Assembly (NCBI GenBank): GCA_944325625.1
Contig: CALVAP010000007.1
Coordinates: 124,001-188,000 of the forward strand
DNA from: Candidatus Gastranaerophilales bacterium
GTDB lineage: Bacteria > Cyanobacteriota > Vampirovibrionia > Gastranaerophilales > Gastranaerophilaceae
Reading direction: 5' to 3'
Length of the DNA stretch: 64,000 nucleotides
The notes beneath the pieces are model-generated. The model was given only the letters and a program-made list of their open reading frames with translations, had not been told where the DNA came from and searched no databases. Of this stretch, positions 1 through 8,752 are shown piece by piece. Position numbers and translations under genes: made by a program. Position 1 is the first letter of the stretch; every line of letters starts with the position of its first letter.

Positions 1-10
1 GTAAATCCAT
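1..10 (-). CDS. 5' end of a minus-strand gene (partial)
   Basis: Reading the minus strand, an ATG at 10-8 is preceded by a strong ribosome binding site, GGAAGGAG at 24-17, six bases upstream. Only three codons (M-D-L) lie in the window, so the product cannot be named. It would be divergent from the reductase gene at 178, and the 167 bases between them would hold both promoters. Confidence 0.4.
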
Positions 11-177
11 GGTAAACTCCTTCCACACTTCTTATTATACATAAAACAAAAAGAAGTCAAAAATTTACTATAATCTGAAATTTCAACAGAACAAAATGTA
101 TAAAATTTTTAACAACAGGGCAAAAATTACTTTTCGTAATAAAATTAAAGAGAAGAACATAAGCTTGGAGAAAAATA

Positions 178-2091
178 TTGCCGCAAAAAGTAAAATTAAC
201 TCAAAACGCCGTTAAAGTCCTGCAAAAACGCTATTTAAAACGTGACAACAATGCAATTCCGATAGAAACACCCGAAGACATGTTCTACCGTGTAGCCTCA
301 TACCTTGCACAAGCTGACAAGGAGTATGGCGCCTCTTGCGATGATATTAAACAGATAACAAATGAATTTTATGAAGCAATAACAAACCTATATTTTATAC
401 CAAACTCTCCAACACTGATGAACGCAGGAAGAGAGCTGGGCCAACTTGCAGCATGTTTTGTCTTACCGATAGAAGACAGCCTCGAAGGAATATTCGAAAC
501 CATAAAGAACACTGCACTAATCCATAAATCCGGCGGAGGCACAGGATTTTCTTTCTCAAGACTAAGACCAAAAAATGATGTTGTAAGAAGCACAATGGGA
601 GTTTCGTCAGGTCCAATTAGTTTTATGGAAGTCTTTAATGCAGCAACTGAAGCGGTAAAACAAGGTGGAACAAGACGTGGCGCAAATATGGGAATACTGC
701 GTGTTGATCATCCTGATATTTTAGATTTTATTAATTGCAAATCTGACAGCTCAAAGCTCAACAATTTTAACATTTCTGTTGCAATAACCGATGAATTTAT
801 GCGCGCTGTTAAAGAAGGCAGAGATTATGAACTTATCCATCCAAATACAAAAAAAGCTGTGAGAAAAATAGATGCCAGAAAAGTTTTTAACTTAATAGTT
901 GAAGGGGCTTGGAAAAATGGAGAACCCGGAGTTATCTTTATTGATACAATCAATAAATACAATCCGACTCCCCAAATAGGAGAAATAGAATCTACAAACC
1001 CCTGCGGCGAAGTTCCTCTTTTACCCTATGAAGCATGCAATTTAGGGTCAATAAATCTTGGTTTAATGTTGGAAGAGAGGGAAAACAAACTTCAAATTGA
1101 TTGGAATTTATTGGAAAAAACTACAAAAACTGCAATTCATTTTTTAGATAATGTAATTACGATTAATAACTACCCTCTACCTGAAATCAAAGAGATGGTA
1201 CAAAACAATCGCAAAATCGGTTTAGGCGTGATGGGGTGGGCTGATTTGCTAATGAAATTAGAAATTCCATACAATTCCAAAGAAGCAATAACCCTTGCAT
1301 CACAGGTTATGGAGTTTATAGATTATCATTCAAAAGTTAAATCAGTAGAGCTTGCAAAAAAGCGTGGTAAATTTAAGAACTTTGAAAACAGTGTTTATAG
1401 CATTGGGGACTGGCTTACAAAAAAACACACCGGTAAATCTGCGGGAATTGTTACAGATGATATGTACAAGGAATTGGACAAAGAAATTAAAATAAACGGC
1501 ATTAGAAACGCCACAACAACTTGTATCGCCCCTACGGGAACAATATCAATCATAGCAGGCGCCTCAGGCGGAATAGAACCGTTATTCGGACTTGTTTTTA
1601 TAAGAAATATTATGGATAACACCATTCTTATGGAGGTGAACCCGATTTTTGAGTCCTACGCAAAAAAACATGGCTTTTATTCCGAAGAACTAATGAAAAA
1701 AATATCTCAAGATGGAACACTGGCACATTGTGATAATGTACCTGAAAAAGCCAAAAAAATATTTGTCTGTGCACATGATATTTCACCCTATTGGCATGTA
1801 AAAATGCAAGCTGCTTTTCAAGCCCATACCGATAATGCCGTTTCAAAAACAATAAATTTTGAAGAAAACGCCACGCAAAAAGACGTATTAGATGCATATA
1901 TTTTAGCTTACCAAAACAACCTTAAGGGAATAACCGTTTACAGGAACAATTCCCGCTCACTTCAGCCGATGAATTTGAGCAAAAAAGAACCGGAAAAAAC
2001 AGAAAAGAAATGCCCTGAATGCGGAGCTGTATTGGGATATGGCGAGGGTTGTTATATTTGCCAAAACTGCGGATATAGCGGTTGTTCATAG
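178..2091 (+). CDS. nrdJ: Adenosylcobalamin-dependent ribonucleotide reductase (class II)
   Basis: Reduces ribonucleotides to deoxyribonucleotides with an adenosylcobalamin-generated thiyl radical, supplying DNA precursors without oxygen. The 637-residue protein shows the family core: SGGGTGFSFSRLRP, the NPCGE active-site motif followed by LLPYEACNLGSINLG, and APTGTISIIAGASGGIEP. The C-terminus has paired cysteines (CPEC, CYICQNCGYSGCS) that match the redox/zinc-ribbon tail of the TIGR02504-type enzymes. The start is TTG at 178, because GGAG at 167-170 lies seven bases upstream and no better ATG precedes the conserved region. murQ follows 13 bases after the stop, so the two are probably cotranscribed. 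Family assignment is firm; the exact start is likely. Confidence 0.93.
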   Translation: MPQKVKLTQNAVKVLQKRYLKRDNNAIPIETPEDMFYRVASYLAQADKEYGASCDDIKQITNEFYEAITNLYFIPNSPTLMNAGRELGQLAACFVLPIEDSLEGIFETIKNTALIHKSGGGTGFSFSRLRPKNDVVRSTMGVSSGPISFMEVFNAATEAVKQGGTRRGANMGILRVDHPDILDFINCKSDSSKLNNFNISVAITDEFMRAVKEGRDYELIHPNTKKAVRKIDARKVFNLIVEGAWKNGEPGVIFIDTINKYNPTPQIGEIESTNPCGEVPLLPYEACNLGSINLGLMLEERENKLQIDWNLLEKTTKTAIHFLDNVITINNYPLPEIKEMVQNNRKIGLGVMGWADLLMKLEIPYNSKEAITLASQVMEFIDYHSKVKSVELAKKRGKFKNFENSVYSIGDWLTKKHTGKSAGIVTDDMYKELDKEIKINGIRNATTTCIAPTGTISIIAGASGGIEPLFGLVFIRNIMDNTILMEVNPIFESYAKKHGFYSEELMKKISQDGTLAHCDNVPEKAKKIFVCAHDISPYWHVKMQAAFQAHTDNAVSKTINFEENATQKDVLDAYILAYQNNLKGITVYRNNSRSLQPMNLSKKEPEKTEKKCPECGAVLGYGEGCYICQNCGYSGCS

Positions 2092-2104
2092 AATGAGGAT
2101 AAAC

Positions 2105-2989
2105 ATGAAAAAAATCATTACGGAAGGAACAAATAAAAAAACCAAAAATATTGACATCGTTTCAACACTAAAACTAGTTGAAATGATTAATAATGAAGAT
2201 AAATATGTAGCAAAAGCCGTCGGAAGGGAAAAGAAGAAAATAGCTGCCGCAATAGATTTGATAGCAGAAAAATTTCAAAAAGGAGGCAGATTGCTATACT
2301 TCGGTGCGGGAACTTCGGGTCGATTAGGAGTCTTGGATGCATCGGAATGTCCGCCTACATTTGGTGTTGATAAAAGCATGGTTCAAGGTTTTATAGCAGG
2401 GGGAGATTACGCACTTCGTAACGCAATTGAAGGCGCAGAAGACAGCTTTGAACTGGGAGCAAAGGACTTACTTGAAGCAAATGCAACTCAAAATGATGTT
2501 GTAACTGCTATCTCAGCAAGTGGAAACGCAAATTATGTTATAACCGTGCTTAAAAACGCCAAAGCAAAAAACATCAAAACTATTGCAATATGTTGCAATA
2601 AAAGAGCTAAAATGAAAGAATATGCAGATATTTTCATTTGTCCACTTGTCAAGGAAGAAGTTATATCCGGTTCTACCAGAATGAAATGCGGAACAGCCCA
2701 AAAAATGGTTCTCAACCTGCTCACAACCGGTGCTATGATAAAAATTGGAAAAACCTACCAAAATTACATGATAGACGTAAAAGCAACGAATGAAAAACTC
2801 AAAAACAGAGCAATAAACATTGTCTGTGAACTTGCTAACGTAACAAAAGAACAAGCCACAGAAACACTTACCTTAACCAATTTTGAAGTCAAAAAAGCAG
2901 TTGTTATGCTCTGGTTTAATACCAACTTAGAAATAGCAGAAAAATTGCTTAAAGATAACAATGGCGTCTTAAGAAAAATTAAAGAATAA
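2105..2989 (+). CDS. murQ: N-acetylmuramic acid 6-phosphate etherase
   Basis: Cleaves the lactyl ether of MurNAc-6-phosphate to GlcNAc-6-phosphate and lactate during cytoplasmic peptidoglycan recycling. The 294-residue protein is an SIS-domain enzyme of normal length. The sugar-phosphate loop FGAGTSGRLGVLDASECPPT holds the glutamate expected to be catalytic, followed by GFIAGGDYALRNAIEGAED. An in-frame start exists farther upstream at 2039, inside nrdJ, but ATG 2105 has GAGG six bases upstream and gives the family's usual length. No murK or anhMurNAc kinase is adjacent, so the phosphorylated substrate must be made by genes elsewhere. Confidence 0.93.
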   Translation: MKKIITEGTNKKTKNIDIVSTLKLVEMINNEDKYVAKAVGREKKKIAAAIDLIAEKFQKGGRLLYFGAGTSGRLGVLDASECPPTFGVDKSMVQGFIAGGDYALRNAIEGAEDSFELGAKDLLEANATQNDVVTAISASGNANYVITVLKNAKAKNIKTIAICCNKRAKMKEYADIFICPLVKEEVISGSTRMKCGTAQKMVLNLLTTGAMIKIGKTYQNYMIDVKATNEKLKNRAINIVCELANVTKEQATETLTLTNFEVKKAVVMLWFNTNLEIAEKLLKDNNGVLRKIKE

Positions 2990-3022
2990 TCGTACAAAAA
3001 CTTATATTTTTGTTTTAAAATT

Positions 3023-4153
3023 ATGTTTATGGAAAGAATTAAGAAGTTATACTCAAAACTCACAGCCTTAGACCGTTATATAATCAAACAGGTCATAGAA
3101 ATATTTGTAATGGGTATAGTGATATTTACCTCGATAGTATTTGCTTCAGATACTTTCATTACACTGATTAAGCAGATATCAATGTATGGTATTCCTTTCC
3201 ATATAGCATTAATGATTATAGTGTTAAATTTGCCAGCAGTAATTGTTATGACAATTCCTATGGGAACTTTGTTTGCAACAGTAATGACTTTGAACAGACT
3301 AAGCCTTGCTTCAGAACTCACCGTTATGAGAGCTTGCGGAGTTTCAATTAATCGGATTGCAAAACCAATATTCATTTTTGGTGTAGTGATGGCATTGGTT
3401 AGCTTTATTATCAATGAAACAATAGTACCTGTTACTACACAACAATCAAAAACCTTGGCATTATGGTCATTAGGTCAAAAAAATATTCCTGAGGATAAAA
3501 CAAACTTTACTTTTAAGGAACTCCAAAACGGTGAAGGAATTAAAAGACTTTTTTATGTTCAACATTGTAAAGATAACATGTTGTACAATGTTACAGTTCT
3601 TGATATGTCCAACAAAGATTTGATACAAATTATTCAATCCAAAACCGGAGGAGCTTCGCCCGCAGGATGGGAGTTTAGTAAAGGTGCTGTTTATACGCTT
3701 TCTAATGAAGGTAAAGTTTTAAATACCACTTGGTTTGGTGATACGGTCGTTGATTTTGGATTAAACCTGAAAGACGAAGTATCTAAAGACGAAGCGCAAC
3801 AATATAACTTTATTGCTCTTATGAAATATTTAAGCAAAAAAAAATACGAAGACCCAAAAGAATATGCTCAAGCAAAAATTCAACTTCATGACAAACTTGC
3901 ATTACCTGTTACTACCTTTGTATTTGTTTTAATCGGTGTACCGCTTGCAATTACCCCACCAAGAGTAAGATATAACAGAGGTTTTCTGTTCTGTATTTTA
4001 ATTATTTTTGTATATTATCTGATTAGGGCTCTTTCTATATCATTTGGAGAATCACAAACAATACCTGCATTTTTGGCAGCCTGGGCTCCAAATATAGTAA
4101 TCACAATCTGGGGTGCCATTATGTATTACAAAAAAGCTTATACTATCGAATAA
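3023..4153 (+). CDS. LptF/LptG family permease (YjgP/YjgQ)
   Basis: A 376-residue inner-membrane protein of the LptF/LptG family, which pairs with the LptB ATPase to extract lipopolysaccharide and push it across the periplasm. Hydrophobic segments lie at about residues 20-50, 60-90 and 105-125. A periplasmic jellyroll-like stretch follows, then three more segments near the C-terminus (from about residue 295). This is the family's 3+3 arrangement. The only such gene here, it could be either LptF or LptG; the sequence does not decide. ATG 3023 and ATG 3029 are both possible starts and neither has a clear ribosome binding site. Its presence indicates an outer membrane. A run of nine A lies at about 3836-3844. 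Confidence 0.85.
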   Translation: MFMERIKKLYSKLTALDRYIIKQVIEIFVMGIVIFTSIVFASDTFITLIKQISMYGIPFHIALMIIVLNLPAVIVMTIPMGTLFATVMTLNRLSLASELTVMRACGVSINRIAKPIFIFGVVMALVSFIINETIVPVTTQQSKTLALWSLGQKNIPEDKTNFTFKELQNGEGIKRLFYVQHCKDNMLYNVTVLDMSNKDLIQIIQSKTGGASPAGWEFSKGAVYTLSNEGKVLNTTWFGDTVVDFGLNLKDEVSKDEAQQYNFIALMKYLSKKKYEDPKEYAQAKIQLHDKLALPVTTFVFVLIGVPLAITPPRVRYNRGFLFCILIIFVYYLIRALSISFGESQTIPAFLAAWAPNIVITIWGAIMYYKKAYTIE

Positions 4154-4203
4154 TTAATCAACGTACGAATGAAATAATCTTATTTTAAACACATGCTGTA
4201 TCT

Positions 4204-4446
4204 ATGAAAAAAAAGCTACTTATATTTTCAAAATACATTGCATTCGCAGTTTCTATGATTGGGGCCCTAAACTGGGGTATTGTAGGTTTATTTAATTTTG
4301 AAATAATAAGATTTTTTTTCGGGGCAGAAAGCTTTTTGTGCAAGAGCATATATATTTTTACAGGAATATGTGCAATATTTTGTGCAAGCTTCGCTGTAAT
4401 AGATTGTCAATGTGAAAATGAATATTTATCAAAATTCGATAAATAA
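4204..4446 (+). CDS. DUF378 family small membrane protein
   Basis: An 80-residue protein with two predicted membrane segments separated by a short loop. The N-terminal half contains the DUF378 hallmark SMIGALNWGIVGLFNFEIIR (Ala-Leu-Asn-Trp-Gly); members of this family include Bacillus YuzA, and their function is unknown. The C-terminus is cysteine-rich (CAIFCASF, DCQC). No strong ribosome binding site is visible. It lies 50 bases after the Lpt permease and is followed directly by a terminator, so it may end that transcript. Confidence 0.75.
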   Translation: MKKKLLIFSKYIAFAVSMIGALNWGIVGLFNFEIIRFFFGAESFLCKSIYIFTGICAIFCASFAVIDCQCENEYLSKFDK

Positions 4447-4477
4447 AAGCCGTATGATTTGAGTTCATACGACTTTT
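4446..4477 (+). terminator. Intrinsic terminator after the DUF378 gene
   Basis: The stem CGTATGA/TCATACG is extended by AAG/CTT pairs with one mismatch and followed by a short T run. It begins at the stop codon of the upstream gene and also faces the convergent SLH gene. Confidence 0.75.
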
Positions 4478-4499
4478 GAAATTAAATTATGAAATACCT

Positions 4500-5798
4500 T
4501 TATAAGCTCTCAGCTTCATAAAAACTGAAATCTCTGGTCAATTCAATAAACAAAGAATCATCAACATCCGCTTTAATTGGCAATCCGGGAGTAACAAGAC
4601 CTGTAAGACGACCAGCTCCAGAAGCAGATTTCAATCCAGCAAGTGCAGCTTTTTTTCTTTTAGCCATATCGGGAGCCGCCGCAATACCAACACCGGAACC
4701 GGCACCTATCGCTGCACCACCAAGTGTATACCCCGCTATATTACCAAACGTTGCCAAACGAGCTATCGTTAAATCTCCCTTTTTGTCCAATATTTTACCA
4801 TGCAACGCTGCTTTTTTGCCAGAAGGGAAAGTAATTTCACTAAATACTACCGAAATTTTAGTATCAGGACTTATAACTTTTTGAGGCTCCATAGCGCTTA
4901 CTATAGCTTTTAACATTGATCCACGTGGAATAATTAAAGAACCCTCTTCTGTATAAACATCATTTACAAAAGTAAAATTCAACGGTGATTCAAAATCTAT
5001 GGAATTTGCATCAAAATTACCAACAAAACTTGCTCTTATAACGTTTCCTGCGAGAACAATTCTTCTAAAATTTGTAACCATAACTTTATTATTTGCAAAA
5101 TCACCACTCGCATCACCATCAGAATAATCGCCATTATCGAGATGCTCTGTTCCAACAGTAACTTCTTTAGCTACATATTTTTCTTGTATCTCGCCCATTG
5201 CCTTACGCAATCTGTACAATAATACGGCAGCTTCAGCTCTGTTTAACGTTTTGTTTGGAAGCAAATACGCGGCATCAGGATAATTTACATATATGCCAAG
5301 CTCAATCGATTTTGCATATTGATTTTTGCCCCATGCCGGAACATCCTTGCCGTCTGCGAATTGAGAAAGTATTCCGACATTTTCTGCAACTTGTTTTGTT
5401 ATGTGACTAATAATTGATGCTGTTTCTGTTTTGGTAATCTTAACCTCTGGTTTAAAAGTCTTGTCGGGATATCCATACAAAAGCCCCATTTGTTCTGATT
5501 TAAGGATGTCACTATATGACCAATGATTATTATTTAAATCCTTGAATATATTTTTGTCGGGAACCTCTGTTGGCAAATACCCCAATGTTCTTAATAACAT
5601 CGAGTTGAACTCTGCACGTTTAACCTCTACTTCAGGTTTAAAACTTCCATCACCATATTGTTTTATAATCCCATTTTTTACACAATATGAAATTTCTGTA
5701 GCTGCCCAGTAGTTTTCAGGTATGTCTGTAATTTCTGCTGCTATAGCGTTGCCTGCCATTACTAGGGTTGCAAACAAAACAGACAATAATTTTTTCAT
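4500..5798 (-). CDS. S-layer homology domain envelope protein
   Basis: A 432-residue exported protein. Residues 1-21 form a signal peptide ending N-A-I-A-A. Three SLH modules follow at roughly 23-73, 84-135 and 145-200 (PENYWAATEI, NHWSYSDILK and VPAWGKNQYA mark their starts), with later GDGSFKPE, PDKTFKPE and PNKTLNRAE loops. SLH modules bind cell-wall polymers, and in cyanobacteria they tether the outer membrane. The C-terminal half (about 235-430) is a predicted beta-rich domain with an I-I-P-R-G-S stretch, then a glycine-rich segment GGAAIGAGSGVG; I do not recognise it. It lacks the predicted C-terminal beta-barrel of cyanobacterial SLH porins. GGAG lies ahead of ATG 5798. Confidence 0.85.
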   Translation of the reverse strand: MKKLLSVLFATLVMAGNAIAAEITDIPENYWAATEISYCVKNGIIKQYGDGSFKPEVEVKRAEFNSMLLRTLGYLPTEVPDKNIFKDLNNNHWSYSDILKSEQMGLLYGYPDKTFKPEVKITKTETASIISHITKQVAENVGILSQFADGKDVPAWGKNQYAKSIELGIYVNYPDAAYLLPNKTLNRAEAAVLLYRLRKAMGEIQEKYVAKEVTVGTEHLDNGDYSDGDASGDFANNKVMVTNFRRIVLAGNVIRASFVGNFDANSIDFESPLNFTFVNDVYTEEGSLIIPRGSMLKAIVSAMEPQKVISPDTKISVVFSEITFPSGKKAALHGKILDKKGDLTIARLATFGNIAGYTLGGAAIGAGSGVGIAAAPDMAKRKKAALAGLKSASGAGRLTGLVTPGLPIKADVDDSLFIELTRDFSFYEAESL

Positions 5799-5836
5799 TA
5801 TTCGATCTCCAACTTTATCTTTTTCTTAACAAAAAC

Positions 5837-5865
5837 AGCATAGCATTCAAAAACTCTTTTGTAAA
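5837..5865 (-). promoter_or_regulatory. Sigma-70 promoter for the SLH gene
   Basis: On the minus strand TTTACA (5865-5860) and TATGCT (5842-5837) are separated by 17 bases, about 40 bases upstream of the SLH start codon. It lies back to back with the addB promoter. Confidence 0.45.
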
Positions 5866-5891
5866 CTTTGACACTACCTCTATAAAGTAAT

Positions 5892-5920
5892 TTGAAATTT
5901 ATAACTCAATCTTATATAAT
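5892..5920 (+). promoter_or_regulatory. Sigma-70 promoter for addB-addA
   Basis: TTGAAA at 5892-5897 and a perfect TATAAT at 5915-5920 are separated by 17 bases. Transcription should begin near 5927, giving a leader of about 15 bases that includes the GGGG ribosome binding site. Confidence 0.65.
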
Positions 5921-5941
5921 TATTGTGTACGGGGAAAAAAT

Positions 5942-8752
5942 TTGAATACATCAAGTCCAAAAAATTCCAATAAAAAAAGTAATCTAAAAGATTTTTTGCC
6001 ACAAAATTCTATTATCATATCAAACCACCTATCTCTTAAAAAAAGATTGAAAGATTTTGAAATTTTTTCGATACAAGAATTTTGTGAATTTATACTTCGC
6101 AAATCACCATTACTGTTTTATCCCCAAACTTTGTCCGACTCTTTAGGTATTTTTATCATAAATACATTGATTAGTGAGCTTTTTAAAAGAAATTCCGCTC
6201 TTTATAGCCTCACAAAATCAACCTTTTTTGCAAAAGAATTATATCGTGTTTTTGGTGAACTTTTAGAAGCAGAAATACTGCCCAATGAGCTTTTTAACCT
6301 CATTCAAGAAATAGAACTAAAAGATGAAGACAATATAAGATTTAAACTCATTATTGATGTTTATAAAAATTATTTAATTGAATTAGAAAAATTAGACTAC
6401 ATAGATAAACGAAATCTTTGCAGATATACCAAAAAGGTCTTACAAGAAAATCCAAGTTATCTCACAAAAGTTCAGAATGATTTTCCAAATATTATTGTAG
6501 ATATCTCGCAAGAAGAGCCCCCCACTCAAAAACTTCTATTTAAAACTATCAATACAAAAAGACTTGACCTCCAAACACAAAATGAAATATCAAATCTTTT
6601 TGCTACAAAACTTGCTCAAAAATATCTGCAAAAAACTCCGAAAAAAATTGAAGACACCTCTTCAACTTGTCGTTTATTAAAATTTATTGATATTCGTGAC
6701 GAAGCACTCTACATAGCCAAAGAAATAATTGAAAAAACAAAAAGTAATAACCTTAAATATGAAGACTTTACGATTGTATTGTCTAATTCAAATACGATAA
6801 AAATCTTCAGTGATATATTTTTAAATGCAAATATTCCCACAAATATCTCTACCCTGAACAAGGACTATCAAAGATTTCTAATTAAATTAACACAATACCT
6901 GAACATTTGTAACGCCCAAAAAGAAATATCCGAAAAGCACCACTTAAAAGCTGATTGCGATCGCATTTGGGATGAGATAAACATGAACTTTGAAAATATC
7001 ATCTCAGAAACATTAGAAAATCAATTCATAAAAGATAAATTTCTTTCAATTCAACTAAATTCCAAAGAAAAATCCCTCCTAAAATGCACTGAAGATAATT
7101 TGAACATCTTGAACATAAATGATGCAAAAAAAATAACTGCAGAACTGAATAATATTAACCAACTTAAACAACTATACCAAGAAGGGAAAATTACCGAATT
7201 TGCTGCCTTTGTCGCACAAACATATAAAAACAAATCAACAGAATTTCAAAAAAATCTTGCAACATTTTTAAATCAAATTAACACCACTGAAAAATTATCA
7301 GTGAAATTGAAAGGCAAACCTCTAGAAATAAACGAAATCCTAAATATAATAAACTTAAAAACATCTAAGCTATCAAAAGATTCAATCGGGGTCAATATAG
7401 TAAGCTTTTTTACCTCAGAAAATATCGACTGCAAAGAAATTTATATTCCGGATTTAACAGAAAAAACAATTCCGAATAAAACCACCTCAACACAGTTTTT
7501 ATCACAAGAAGCAATCAATAAAATATCTCTGGCTTTTAAAAATAAATTTAACTATTCAAAACCTCTAATTCAAAATGAGAAAGAACTCATTGAACAATCC
7601 GCACAAAATCTTGTATCTGCAATTTTTTCCGCACAACACCATGTAACTTTAAGCACGCACAGATATGAAGATAAAAAGCAAATTGCACCTTCGATCTTTT
7701 TCCAATACCTTGAATCTCAATTTCCGCAATATGTTGTAGAACCTCAAAAAAACAAAGAAAACAATTCAAAACAAGAACTACAAAACGCGAATTTTCCATC
7801 TGATACAAATGAACTTGTTATTTCAGACAGTGAAATAATAAAACTAAGTTCCTCCTCAATATCAAACTTTCAATCCTGCCCAAGAAAATATTACTTTAAT
7901 AATCTTTTAGGACTAAAGGAAACAACCAGTTATGCAGCAAATTACGGGACAATCGTCCATACAATAATGGAAATTTTTAACCGTAAATACCTTACCTCTT
8001 ACTCAAAAGAAACTCTTTTAGAACTCTCTAATATATTGTTTAACTCAAATTATAATCCTCAAGCAGCCATTTCCGCCGGCTTCGACAAAAAAGATATTGA
8101 GCGTATAAATGCAACCGACCTACTGAGCCTTGAAGAGATGAAAACGCAGTTCGAAAGCGCTATTAAATCACTTGAAAAACAAGACTTTTTCAAAAATATT
8201 CCTGATGAAATCATAAGTGAAAAAAGTTTCAGCTTCACAATCGATAAACTTCCAAACATTATTTTCAGCGGACGAATAGACGCAATATACAGATTTAAAG
8301 ACCAATATGAAATAGTAGATTTTAAAACAGGTAAAAATAAACCACTACTCGACTACCTAATAAGCGAAAATGGCGTAACCTTCAAAACCCCAAAAGGCGC
8401 CTCAACAAATGAGGAGAAAAAACAGAATGAATATGAATATCAAATTCCAATATATTATTTAGCTTGCCAAAATGCTCAAGAGTTATCTGAGTTCAAAAAC
8501 AAAATATCCACACTCGGACTTCTATACATCCGACCCGAGAACAAAGAGAAGGGATACAAAAAAGACACAATAGAAAAAGAGAAATTGGAAGAATATTTAG
8601 ATAAAATTATTGAAAACTTGGATAATACAGTTATAAAAAAGATTAAACAGCAAAATTATTTTCAACCTAAATATAATGAAATGATATGCACAAACTGTTC
8701 TTTTAAATACCTTTGTGACATTGAAGATAATGGGGAGGAAGAAAATGATTAA
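5942..8752 (+). CDS. addB: AddB-like nuclease subunit (PD-(D/E)XK, Fe-S type)
   Basis: The 936-residue partner of the helicase gene that follows; together they should process double-strand breaks for recombination. The C-terminal nuclease domain shows SSSSISNFQSCPRKYY, GTIVHTIMEIF, GRIDAIYRF, the catalytic IVDFKTGK and YQIPIYYLACQ. The end has CTNCSFKYLC; with the cysteine in QSCPRK this gives the four-cysteine iron-sulfur pattern of AddB and Cas4 nucleases. The N-terminal part is helicase-like in position but has no Walker A motif. The start is TTG at 5942, seven bases after GGGG. Its stop overlaps the addA start by eight bases. Assignment to AddB rests on domain order and operon context. 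Confidence 0.8.
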   Translation: MNTSSPKNSNKKSNLKDFLPQNSIIISNHLSLKKRLKDFEIFSIQEFCEFILRKSPLLFYPQTLSDSLGIFIINTLISELFKRNSALYSLTKSTFFAKELYRVFGELLEAEILPNELFNLIQEIELKDEDNIRFKLIIDVYKNYLIELEKLDYIDKRNLCRYTKKVLQENPSYLTKVQNDFPNIIVDISQEEPPTQKLLFKTINTKRLDLQTQNEISNLFATKLAQKYLQKTPKKIEDTSSTCRLLKFIDIRDEALYIAKEIIEKTKSNNLKYEDFTIVLSNSNTIKIFSDIFLNANIPTNISTLNKDYQRFLIKLTQYLNICNAQKEISEKHHLKADCDRIWDEINMNFENIISETLENQFIKDKFLSIQLNSKEKSLLKCTEDNLNILNINDAKKITAELNNINQLKQLYQEGKITEFAAFVAQTYKNKSTEFQKNLATFLNQINTTEKLSVKLKGKPLEINEILNIINLKTSKLSKDSIGVNIVSFFTSENIDCKEIYIPDLTEKTIPNKTTSTQFLSQEAINKISLAFKNKFNYSKPLIQNEKELIEQSAQNLVSAIFSAQHHVTLSTHRYEDKKQIAPSIFFQYLESQFPQYVVEPQKNKENNSKQELQNANFPSDTNELVISDSEIIKLSSSSISNFQSCPRKYYFNNLLGLKETTSYAANYGTIVHTIMEIFNRKYLTSYSKETLLELSNILFNSNYNPQAAISAGFDKKDIERINATDLLSLEEMKTQFESAIKSLEKQDFFKNIPDEIISEKSFSFTIDKLPNIIFSGRIDAIYRFKDQYEIVDFKTGKNKPLLDYLISENGVTFKTPKGASTNEEKKQNEYEYQIPIYYLACQNAQELSEFKNKISTLGLLYIRPENKEKGYKKDTIEKEKLEEYLDKIIENLDNTVIKKIKQQNYFQPKYNEMICTNCSFKYLCDIEDNGEEEND

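Noticed and set aside
3836-3844. Run of nine A in the Lpt permease gene as a phase-variation site
   Set aside because: A runs of this length are expected in an AT-rich genome, the frame is intact on both sides, and the place is late in the gene.
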